From Tretioscincus oriximinensis (lineage: Eukaryota > Chordata > Lepidosauria > Squamata > Gymnophthalmidae), in contig JAJVDF010000194.1 of NCBI GenBank assembly GCA_022410635.1, positions 31,382-95,381 on the forward strand: a stretch of DNA of 64,000 nucleotides, given 5' to 3'. Position numbers and translations under genes: made by a program. The number at the start of each line of letters is the position of its first letter. Positions within the stretch are counted from its first letter, which is position 1. Below, in pieces: positions 54,690 to 64,000 of this stretch. A model generated the notes under the pieces. That model saw only the letters and a list, made by a program, of their open reading frames with translations. It did no database searches and was not told where the DNA came from.

Positions 54690-56690
54690 TATATAAGAAA
54701 GAAGTAGTTGAAAATGAAACTATTATATTTGCAAAAAAATGTCAGACGACGATAGGGATATGTTAAATGATAAAATTACTCAAGAAGAAGTAAATGCCAT
54801 AATAAAAGCACTACAATCAGCAAAATCCCCAGGGCCAGATGCATTCTCTGCATATTATTATAAAGCCTATGTAGATACTTTGGTCCCATAACTTACAATC
54901 TTTATAATGATATACTGCATATGAAAACCAAACAATCTGTAAAACTGAAATAATAATTTTTTCAAAGGAAGGAAAAGACCCAGTTGGATCAAGGTCATAC
55001 AGACCGTTCAGCTTCTGCAATGAGCACTACAATTTTTTTGCAAAAATATTAGACTGAAAACCATACTCTNCAAAATAATACAGGAAGATCAATATGGTTC
55101 ATTAAAAACAGAAAGATTAGTGANCCCATCAAAAACATTTTCTCCATTTGGAGCCATGCAAACCAACACAGAAATAAAATTGAAGTATTGAAGCTTGATG
55201 TATATAAAACTTTTGATTAAGTCACCCAAGATTATTTACAAGATATCTGCAAAGAGATGAACATGGGAGAAAAANTTTGCAAAACGCTAAAACAACTATA
55301 GAGATGATATTCAGCTAAAGTTAAAATAAATGACAGATTTTATCAAAATTAAGAACAAAGCAAGGCTGTCCTCTGTCCCCAGCATTATTCATTTTGGCAA
55401 TAAAAGTGCTTGCAAATAAAATCAGACAACTTAAACTACCAAGATATAAAATTGGAAGAATAGAATCCAAAATTAACTTTTCTAATTGGTCACCCTTAGT
55501 GGCAGGAAATTGGGAAGAATCCTTTGAAAGTATAATGAAAATAAGAGAAAAAGAAAAAGTCAAATTGTAAAGTGAGCAAACTGCAGATAATAATTAAAAT
55601 CAATACCACCAACAATCCAAATATGACATTTTTTTNACTCAAATTAAAAAAAGGTGGGAATAACAAAGCTTGACGGAAGTCCAATGGGAGAACCCCTTTA
55701 TTTACATATAAAATACTAAGATGGGCTGCAGACCAACAGTGGCTTCAAGCCAGAACAATCAAACAATATATAAATACTATCCAAAATAGAGAACTAACAC
55801 CAGACAACTCACTGGAAAAGACCCTCAGAAAAATTATAAACTCCCCAAAGGGATAATAAGGGATATCTATGCACAACTAGTAACCAATGAATTAAAAACT
55901 ACATGGGAAAATGATTTCCCAACTGACAAACAAGAAATTAAAAACAAATAAAAAGATCAAGAATGAATGAATGAATTAGTGGCACAGGACTCCATCTCAA
56001 TTGGCGCATATAAANATTAATATTCCAAATACATACTGGCACTTTTTTGGTAATAACAGAGTAGATTAAAAACATCTAATTTTGGACTGTACTAAAGTAC
56101 AGAATTTCTGGACAAAAAATGAGAAAGAAATTAATAAAATATGTAATACTCAAATAATCTTAACAATTAAAATGATTACCATAGTAGGAGATATGGAGAA
56201 TATACACCCTATTCTCCTAAAAGGTTGGAAAGACCAGACAAAGTGGGAGCTTTGGAGATGCCAATCATTGACAAAATAGCAATTGGTATAAGAATTTGCA
56301 GGATATACAATTCCAAAGACCTACAAAGAGTCAGCGAATGTAAGGAATTGTGGAAAAAAGGCAAAAAATAATTTGGAACAAAATTTAACCAAAGAAGCAA
56401 AGAAACTATGTGAGACTCATTTTCAGTATATAAAAACGCAAAATTTTGTATATAAGGAATCATATTAGCATTTCATTGTACAATGTAGATACTTTGTAAG
56501 ATCATTTAAGACCTCAAGAGGGAGGGGATAAAGTTTGGTGGGTGGAAGGGAAGTTCACAAGGGCGGGAAGGGGTTAAATATGTGAAGGATTGATATCATG
56601 TGTAAATGTATCAGGACGAAAGTAATAAGGAAAATTTATGATTGGACAATGTAATTCTTGGAAAAATCCAATAAATCCCATTTAGAAGGA
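54690..56690 (+). pseudogene. L1 LINE, ORF2 reverse transcriptase to 3' end, heavily mutated
   Basis: The + strand reads KITQEEVNAIIKALQSAKSP then GPDAFSAYYYKAYVDTLVP (54770-54890), the SPGPD region of L1 ORF2. After several frame changes come DVYKTF-type palm motif A (55199-) and QGCPLSPALF (55364-55395) followed by VLANKIRQLKL. The C-terminal third is recognisable in patches to about 56450 (for example HPILLKGWKDQTKWELWRCQ). The 3' UTR includes GGGAGGGGATAAAGTTTGG and ends with CCAATAAATCCC near 56670. Many stops; long dead. Confidence 0.75.
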
Positions 56691-57269
56691 GAGAGAGAGT
56701 CACTGACTGTCTCAAGATCATCACAATCTTCAGAGTAACTCCAAAGGTAAACGGAAATGCAGTTTCTGACCTAGGCTTCTTCTTGGAGTACTGGAGAAAT
56801 GGCCATAAACCAGCCATTTCCCGTGTTTTCATAAAGCAGTCTAGGAGACATGTCAGTTGCCTCCTTCTTACTTCATGTATCCACATAAGGAGATTGGCTC
56901 ACTTCTAGCCAATCATGAATGCCATCACTTTTGAAAAGGACAGCATTTGTGATTGGCTGACAGTACTCTAATCAGGAATGGCATGGTAAGGTTTTGATTT
57001 AATAGACAAAAAAAATTGGCAAGAATTCATACAAAATTAACAAATGAAGAGATATAAAGGCAGTAAATTAATCATTGCAGCTTCCTTAGTAATACTTAGC
57101 AGGGCCATTTATATTAGATCTAAAAAATAGGAAAATCAAGATTTTTTTAACTGTAGCATATGGTGGTGACATTTATGTGTTTATTGCATGTACTAATAGA
57201 AGATGGCTGTTCCCATGCCCATGAATGGAACAGCTGTTCTAGGGAGTATTTCCTGCCCAAGCTGGATTT
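56691..57269. other. Unassigned intronic DNA
   Basis: Nothing recognised between the L1 end and the SINE. Confidence 0.4.
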
Positions 57270-57570
57270 GAAGAAGAACTTGGTTCTTATACCCCGCTTT
57301 TCTCACCTTTCAAAAGGACTCAAAGTGGCTTACAAGGATATATTTTGCCCGAAGGCTTCCATTCTGTCTTCTCCACCAGGCTATGGTGGTTCCCATGTAT
57401 CTACGTGCAGTCAGTTGCAATTTCTTGCAATTCATGCTTTTGAATAGCTGGGTTGGCTAGAGCTAAAGGCTAGTGGAAGGTGCTCGCCCCTCCCCACGTN
57501 CCACACAGGGCTTCGAAACCCCATCTCCCAGCTGAGAGTCCGTTTCTTTAGTGACTAAGCTATCCGTGCC
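57270..57570 (-). mobile_element. tRNA-derived SINE with (TTC)n tail, copy 5
   Basis: Full-length reversed copy. The minus strand begins GGCACGGATAGCTTAGTCAC, has GGGGTTTCGAAGCCCTGTGT as B-box region (the best kept B box of the five), and ends GGGGTATAAGAACCAAG(TTC)n. With the copy at 4511 it differs at scattered sites only, so these two may be among the younger members. Confidence 0.85.
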
Positions 57571-58254
57571 ATTTCTGTCCCCCATTGCTCTGGCTCCACG
57601 TTGCCCTAGGCAGCCAGCCAGCTGCCACTGCCCTTGGTCTTGCCTTTTACTTCATCCAGCACCGTTGACAAGGCTGCCTCTGCCCGGCCAGTTTATGTAT
57701 ACAATGGTGCTCGGCCTTGTGCACCCATGTGTCCATCTATGTGTGTCCGTGTGTGTCCATGGATTCAAAAATCCTTTGGAAATGAAAACAACTAAACAAT
57801 TTGCACTCAAGAACAAGGAAATGGAGGCTTTTGTGAATTTTAGTAGCCTCATCATAAATGTTATATTAAAACTTAATACTTTGTTTTGTTACATCATGTC
57901 TGGATATGCAATAGACAACCTGCCACACTTGGTAAGTCAAGTAACAAAAGTAGAAAGGGGAAGCATATTACACTGCTTTCTTATGACACTCGGAAAGAAA
58001 GAGAAGTGCATAGATTTGAACTTGACTTTTAAAAAAGCCTCATTTCTTGGTGGCCAATATTGCTAATGACTAAGAGGGGTATTGATTCCTTGAAGGCAGA
58101 CAAAGCCCTAGAAGAGAATCATATATTTCCCTTGAGATTAGTTCAAATGCTGACTGGCTTCCCTCAAGACCAGCTTCCTTTTTAATATTGGAACAACACA
58201 CTGTTTGCTGTTAAGTTATTGTCTTGCAAGGTATTTTGGGTACCCAAGTATGAT
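57571..58254. other. Unassigned intronic DNA
   Basis: A 171-codon open frame (57551-58066, +) overlaps the SINE end and a TGTGTCCATG-rich patch at 57720-57762. It has no recognisable family. Confidence 0.4.
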
Positions 58255-58384
58255 TAGATGCAAAAAGGTTTTGCATTCTTCTGCTTCAGAATGTCCAGCT
58301 GCAATTTGTGAGTCACTATGTGGGGCAGAATGCTGGAACTAAGTTGGATTGTGGCCCAACTTAGCAAGGTTCTTCTTATGTCCT
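58255..58384 (+). repeat. CR1-L3-like LINE, 3' tip
   Basis: GCATTCTTCTGCTTCAGAAT, CCAGCTGCAATTTGTGAGTC, ACTATGTGGGGCAGAATG and CAAGGTTCTTCTTATGTCC follow the same order as the last 130 bases of the LINE at 16780-17938. Confidence 0.6.
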
Positions 58385-58701
58385 AGGAATGTAAACCCTG
58401 GGTGTATCCAAGACTATGTTGGGATTGCCATGTGTGTGAGGCAATCACTCCAGCATAAAGGAGAGGTATCTTGTTATTGTGGGAAAACCATTTCCTAAAT
58501 TTGGTTTCAATTCTCTCAAAGATTCAATAAGAAACACATTTTGGACTGAGCTCAGCCTGTATTCACATGTAGTTTTAAAAAATGAATAGGCTGTATCTTT
58601 GAGGTTGCTTATGACGCATTCATAAATAAAAGTGTTTCTGAAGTGGCTTAACATTTGTTTGCAGTCACAGTTTTGTCATATACACCTCATGACCAGTCTA
58701 G

Positions 58702-58833
58702 GGCTGCATCCACATGGAGCCTTATCCTGGACTGTCCCTTGGAATAGGGGCCTGCCATAGTCTATTCCAGCATGTGGATGGCCAAGCTCTGTCGAGAGAT
58801 GTGACCCAAAATAAGGCTCCATGTGGATGGGGC
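58702..58833. mobile_element. GGCTGCATCCACA-family MITE, 132 bp hairpin
   Basis: GGCTGCATCCACATGGAGCC (then TTAT) at the left is mirrored by ATAAGGCTCCATGTGGATGG then GGCC at the right, 24-bp arms with one or two mismatches. The middle (GGCCTGCCATAGTCTATTCC, GCATGTGGATGGCCAAGCTC) is shared with 29400-29480 and 47508-47545. Confidence 0.7.
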
Positions 58834-59983
58834 CTCGGCTAGAGAAAGTGAATTATAGATNGAATGAGAACACTAAGGCCACACACATCCACCTTGAAGG
58901 TGCTTTGGAGCTGCTTTTTTCATGAGTGTGAACTCGGCTTCAGTTTTCTACTCTTTATCCCTTAATAATTTTGGGAGAGTAAAGTCCTTTTGGAAAGATG
59001 TACTTGCTTTTGTACCAGTTATAGAATGTAAAGTGACCATTCTTGAGAGGTAGCTGTGAAAATTATATCACATCCATGTGTCTGACAATCCCATAATGAT
59101 TAAAAGTACTTTTATGCCACTTGGATCGGATAAGACATTATATCATGTAAAATATTGCCAAATTCTACGCAGCAGCTTTCAAAACTCACATATATAGTTA
59201 ACGTTTCATTTACTGAGGGTAAAGAATGAAGATCTGTTTATGGTGGGGGTAATCTATTAACTGATAGAAAATTGTAAGGGTTTTTTAAAAAAGTGTTTTG
59301 AAATCTGAGCTTTCAGATTTCTCCACAATAACACAATATCTGAAAGTGGCAAGTACTTTATCCTTTAAATACTAACTAGGGTAGAAGAAACTCTTTGGGT
59401 GAAAAATTTGTGTAATGGACACTAGGGGTCCTTACCAACCATCAGCTTTTCTATTGCCTTCATACCTTCCTTTTACATCCTGTCTCTTCTTTTTGTTTAT
59501 AATCTGCCTAAGCAGGTTGCTAGGCAATCATCCTAGCAGATCACATTACCTGCCAGTGGAAGGAGATCTTGTGAAAATTCTGAAGCAGAGAGTTAAACCA
59601 ATGATTTTATACCATCTCCAATGAGAAAGAGGCCTTGAAATCTGCACTCTAATGCTTTAAGGGAAAGAGGGAAGGCCAGGCTAAGTAGGATGACCAAATG
59701 AATGGAGAAGAAGATTTTTTTCTCTCTAAAAAGAAATTCTTGATGCTGGGGTGTGTGTGTGTTAATGAAATTGGGACTAGCAACAGAAATCCAAGGGAAA
59801 TTTACCTGAGGGTAATAACTTATTCTGAAGGTCAGAGGGATATGAATTCCCCCCTTTGATCTCTCCAAAACTTTCTACTCTTCTTCATCTTTGTTCAGTA
59901 ATGTTGGTCACTAGTGAATGCTAATGATCACTGGAAATTCTGCATCACTTGCCTGAGGCTTGTTATTAACTTCTGGAACTATT
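58834..59983. other. Unassigned intronic DNA
   Basis: No gene recognised. GTGTGTGTGTGT at 59751-59762 is the only simple repeat of note. Confidence 0.4.
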
Positions 59984-60145
59984 CAGAGAAGTAGCTATGT
60001 TAGTGTGGATCAATAAGCAAGGGGATCTAGTAGCATCTTAATAGGAGGTGTGGGAGACCAGTAGTATGAACCTTTGTAGACTTGAGCTTGCTCAGGAATC
60101 TCATAGTATCAACTCTTTTTTCTGTTAGTCTTTAAGATACTTCTT
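59984..60145 (-). repeat. Decayed Penelope-type fold-back element, copy 4
   Basis: AGAGAAGTAGCTATGTTAGT parallels the tail AGAGAAATAGCCGTGTCAGT of the 47746 copy. GGGGATCTAGTAGCATCTTA and TTCTGTTAGTCTTTAAGATAC fit the arm ends (CTAGCAGCACTTTGAGACTAAC and its mirror). The hairpin centre is scrambled. The L1 at 60146 inserted at its right side, so its far end is unclear. Confidence 0.45.
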
Positions 60146-61805
60146 TTTTTTTTTCAAATAGTTTTTATTCAATTTTCAATTTACAAACGGTACATATTAT
60201 CCCCCCCAAAACCCCTCCCCTATAGGATCATTTGGCGTTCACTGTAGCAGTCTCTGATTTAATAGCATCTGTATCGTGTTCGTCAGAAGTTCATCTCTTG
60301 CACTCTCAATACCAAAACGTATCAGTCTATTCCAGTTTTCAGTCCATAATGTTGCTATTCTCATCCCAGCATTTCGCATTCTTCTTTCTCTAATAGCCTC
60401 GAAAGTTATAAACTCCCCTAGATATTCATACCAGCGGGAGATGGTCCATTGGGATTTATCCTTCCATCCCCTTGCGATAGTTAGTTGGTATGCCCAAATC
60501 ATATTTTTTATCAAATATTGAATACCCCTTGGAACATTATCTACCATTGCCATAATACAATTTTTCTTTGTTCTTCTTATATTAAATTCCAAAATTTCAT
60601 TTATCTCCAAAACAATCTGACTCCAATATGCTGATATTTCGTTACAATCATACATCATATGTATAAGAGTCCCCCTATTTGGGCATCCATGCCAGCATAG
60701 ATCTGATATGTTACTTATGTGCGAAATCAATTCAGNAGTGCGGTACCATCTTGTTATTATTTTCGTTTGTAATTCTTTGATTTTATTATTCTTAATTTTA
60801 TTAATTTCTGTAATCCATTTTTCTAAATCATCCTGTGTAAAGTCTGACCCCACTTTGTATTCAACGTCATCTTGTTGTAATATTTAGTTTGTAGTATTAT
60901 CTGATATAGTTTTCCTAATAATTTTCTCCCTCCTTTTAATTTTGAATTAATTATTTCTTCAAAATCGCTTTTTTGTCTCCCTATTTCTATCCGAATGCTT
61001 GGGGTGTTTATAAAGGTGTAAACCGCCCTTTCTGCGACCCAGTTACGATTTTGTGGGTAGCACTCTTTTAGTTGACGCATGGTAATCGGGTTTCTGTTCA
61101 TATCAAATAGCTCAATAAGTCTCCTTTTATTTAACCTGCTCAAGTATGTTGCCAAGGTTTTTTCCCCTGAGTTGTTAATTTTCTTTGGTCGATATCCCTC
61201 TATATACTGAGGTTAATAATTTTTTACCATTCCTCTTCCAGATCTTTCTCATCTCCACAAAGGGCGGAAGCCATTGTTTTGAGATGTTTCTACTATATTT
61301 GTATTGCATAGTTGATAAATCATGCATATTATTAAGTACTCTCTCTATCTTAACCCATTTTTCATTATCTGAGAATTCCACATCTAACATCCTCAGGGTT
61401 TGACAAGCTTCATAATATGTTTTGAAACAGGGGAAACCCCATCCTGCTTGAATGGTTTTTGAAAAAAATACTTGATTCGATATTCTCTTCCTTTTATCAT
61501 TTAATGCCCAATTCTTTATTTTATCTTCCCATAATTTAAAGTACTGATCTGGAACTATCCCTGCCACGGTTTGGAATAAAAACAAAAACCTAGGTAATAT
61601 CATCATGTTTAGGGCGCGTTGTTTGGTCATTAACGACCATTTTTTATCTGGCCACTTATTCATCAGCTTGCTTATTCTTTTCCACAGCGGTATGTAATTT
61701 GCTTTGACCATCTTTTGGACGTTTCTTGTCAGCTTAACCCCTAGATATGTAATCTTGTCAAGGCCACTTTTTAATCCAAATCTCAGTGCAATGTGTCTCA
61801 GTGCA
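60146..61805 (-). pseudogene. L1 LINE, 5'-truncated, with target duplication
   Basis: Bounded by a 9-bp direct repeat ATACTTCTT (60137-60145 and 61806-61814) and carrying a poly-A tail (T run at 60143-60154) with AATAAA just inside. The minus strand encodes the C-terminal part of ORF2 in three open blocks: 61785-61175 (GLDKITYLGVKLTRNVQKM...), 61155-60823 and 60853-60239. The last contains the Cys/His cluster CWHGCPNRGTLIHMMYDC (about 60700-60645) and an RMRNAGMRI...WTENWNRLIRFG end. Breaks lie near 61160 and 60840. It is the least decayed L1 in the window. The reverse transcriptase core is missing by 5' truncation at about 61800. Confidence 0.85.
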
Positions 61806-61814
61806 ATACTTCTT

Positions 61815-64000
61815 GAAATATGTTAACTATTGTTTTTTACTGTTTTATTTTTACTGATTTCTCTTTCTTTTTAAAACAGCTTTTGATCACTCTGATGACG
61901 AACTGAAGCTCCATGTTATGCTACTGAGCTCTTTCTAAATGTTTATTTTATCTTTTATGTTTATGGGCTTATATTTTTGTCACCTAACCTGCAACCTGAA
62001 AGAATGGAGTGTTTATTATCTGAAGAGTTTAGGTGTCTTAGTGTTGATTACTGGGAGGCCTCTGGGATTGTTTCTCATGAAAACCATCATCAAGATCAAA
62101 ACACAATGCTTGGAAATACTTAAAATCCAAAATATCAGAAGGATCAGGGGCAGTAGTTAATAGTATGAATAACAGATTCATGCCCCATAAAGAAAATCTC
62201 CCAGCTCTCAAATGCAAACATGTCTTCTCACATGTTTCTTTGAGGTAATAGATCCTTGCCCTAAAATACATAGAAATATGTCCATTTTTTTTTTTTAAAA
62301 AAGGGAATTTCCATTCAACATTGAACCTTAGTTTCATCAGACTCCAGCTTGACTTGAAGGACTTTACATTTCTTCCTTACATAATAATTTAGAACTCAGT
62401 TGCAAATGAATTCTAGTGCATCTTCAGGGTGATCATTATGGGCAAAATGACAAGCTGTTTTCTCTCCACATTATATAATTCAAATGTTGAATTTCTGGTT
62501 AGATAATACCTGTGAAAAATGACTCTTTTCTGATGTTTCCTCAGTTTTAAAGAAGACTGAAATTAGGGGTAGCCTAAAAACAGAAGAATAGATAGTATAT
62601 TTGTATCATTTAGTGGAATGCTTTCATTCGTTTCAAACTAGTTAGAAGTTTCTAGCTTTTGTGCATTCAACATATGTTGAGGGTTCGTTTGCTGTATAAC
62701 CTCTAGCCATCTGTGCAATACGACCCATAAGTGGCAGGCTGACAGCTAAGTTCAAGCCAAGCTTCACAGTAGCTCTTTGAGCTTAAATAATGGAATAATG
62801 CTTCTTCCAATGAGTCAATGTGTTGCATTTGTATAAAAGAGTCTAGGGTATTAATCCCTGTAGTAGTTTGCTAGAATCAAAGAAACAGAAGATTACAGCA
62901 ATGTCTCCAAAATCATTAAAATAAATATTGTATTCTCTCTTTCCTGAAATTCTCACTTAAGGGNCCTTTCATGATGTAGTATCAACATGATCCTTCTGTC
63001 AGAGTAAGTAGCAATGTTTTTGTGCCTGAAGATGGGACAAGTCTAGTCTTGTCTTAGGTGTAAACAACATGGCCAGAGATTTTTTGCTCAGTTATTGGGT
63101 TGGGGTTGACTCTAGCTCAATGGTAGTGAACATTGCCTGGAAGGAAGAGGGTCATAGGTTCTGTCTCTTCCCTCCTTGGAAATAGGTACTGTATAACAAT
63201 CCACTTCTGTATATCTGGCAGGAAAGATGTATAGAATTACTTTAAGAATTGGATAGTTGAGAATGGTTGTGGTTGCTAAGCAACAAAACAGAATCCCCTG
63301 GATGTCATTTGCAGTGTGTCAATAGCAAATGAACGTTTCACCTTCTCCTTCTGTTGGAAAATGTCCAGATTGGGTATTCTTTTTATGTTCTTTCATTTTC
63401 ATATGAGCACCAATCTCGGGCTATGGGGCTGATTTTGCTGGAAAATGAAAATTTTAAAAGAGAAGTTCAGTTTTAATAATATAGGGGGGCACCTAGAAAT
63501 ATTAGGGGCAGCCCCGCCATATTGTTCAATAAAAGTAACATCATGACAAGATATTTACTACTTTGATTTCACATTATATGGCCAGTTCATCTAGGGAAAG
63601 CACTTTTAAGCTTGTCTTTCGACAGCCAGAGATTTCCATCATAATTAAAGGTACATTATAGTATAAAATATGAGCGATTTGCCACATATGATTCCTTCTA
63701 CTACTTTTAGGCAACTTCCACTGTATGTCATTATATCTTTGCACTATGATGACGTTACCTAAACAAACCCTATGAGGACTCCTAAGATCTCTAGCTTTGT
63801 CTCAAGATTCTTTGCTTGCCTTCAGTGAGAAGAAAGCTACAAGACATTGATCAGCTGTTTAATCCAGTCGAATTTATACAGAAAAAACTCCTTTAAATTC
63901 CTTTAAATTCACTCAGCTGATAACATGNGAAGTCAGTAGCCAATAGAAACAGGGATACAGATGATCCAGTTACAAATTAGTATTTATGGAGCTTTTCATA
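61815..64000. other. Unassigned intronic DNA to the window end
   Basis: No exon or transposon recognised. A small tandem CTTTAAATTC pair lies at 63891-63910. The DNA is AT-rich with no long open frame. Confidence 0.4.

Noticed and set aside
57551..58066. 171-codon open frame on the + strand
   Set aside because: Starts inside the end of a SINE and crosses a simple TGTGTCCATG patch. No domain.
31444..64000. Second ANK3 exon within the window
   Set aside because: I looked for a frame encoding the SDANASYL...LEKALDYI start of the ankyrin repeats and did not see it. A short, diverged exon could still be missed by eye.
1..64000. CRISPR array, prokaryotic operon or integrated phage
   Set aside because: No regularly spaced repeats with unique spacers and no dense same-strand gene clusters. 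All repeats are eukaryotic transposons or microsatellites.
1..64000. Isolated single N characters read as a biological pattern
   Set aside because: They occur at irregular intervals in every type of sequence and most likely mark ambiguous or heterozygous assembly positions.

Overview
The window looks like a vertebrate nuclear locus, most probably from a squamate reptile. Three things point that way: an AT-rich, intron-like background; a mixture of CR1, CR1-L3-like, L2-like, L1 and BovB-like retrotransposons with a Penelope-like element; and many non-autonomous DNA transposons, including a SPIN-like hAT. Single N characters are scattered throughout, and there are two short N gaps (28728-28802 and 49669-49683), so this is draft sequence. 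There is no prokaryotic gene, operon, CRISPR array or free-standing tRNA or rRNA gene.

The one host coding feature I can support is a 38-codon first coding exon on the + strand at 31330-31443. Its product begins MAHAASQLKKNRDLE and ends in a Lys/Arg-rich stretch before a GT splice donor. I recognise it as the alternative N-terminus of ankyrin-G (ANK3). The DNA upstream (about 29.6-31.3 kb) is comparatively poor in repeats and probably holds that transcript's promoter and leader. Everything from 31444 to the window end is then best read as part of a long first intron. I found no ankyrin-repeat exon in it.

Layout: 0-6 kb holds an L2-like 3' end, an L1 3' end, a SPIN-like hAT, a BovB-like tail and an old L1 with a tRNA-derived SINE inserted in it. 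6-14.5 kb is mostly unique AT-rich DNA with four copies of a TAGGCTGACCAGAT hairpin transposon family and a repeat rich in GGAAGTGA/TGACGTCA motifs. 14.5-18 kb is a LINE cluster: a 76-bp mariner-like MITE, a CR1-L3-like 3' end, a CR1 with most of its reverse transcriptase, and a second CR1-L3-like body. 19-28.4 kb holds a SINE, an internally deleted L2-like LINE, and three Penelope-type elements, one of which still encodes a GIY-YIG endonuclease domain. 28.6-28.9 kb is a polypyrimidine tract. 31.3 kb is the ANK3 exon. 35-50 kb is intronic DNA with more hairpin elements, ETS/CRE-type repeats, a fourth Penelope fold-back and a two-motif hexanucleotide tract. 50-64 kb holds L2-like 3' ends, MITEs, two CR1-L3-like tails in tandem, two L1 fragments (one with a target duplication) and a SINE.

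The most interesting material is in the repeats. Four Penelope-type insertions each have 11-14 bp target duplications. Three of them have collapsed to hairpins, and a hammerhead-ribozyme-like core can be read in the arms. The hairpin transposon family exists as short palindromes and as a longer form carrying a CTCF-like motif. A third dispersed family spreads paired ETS/CRE-like sites.
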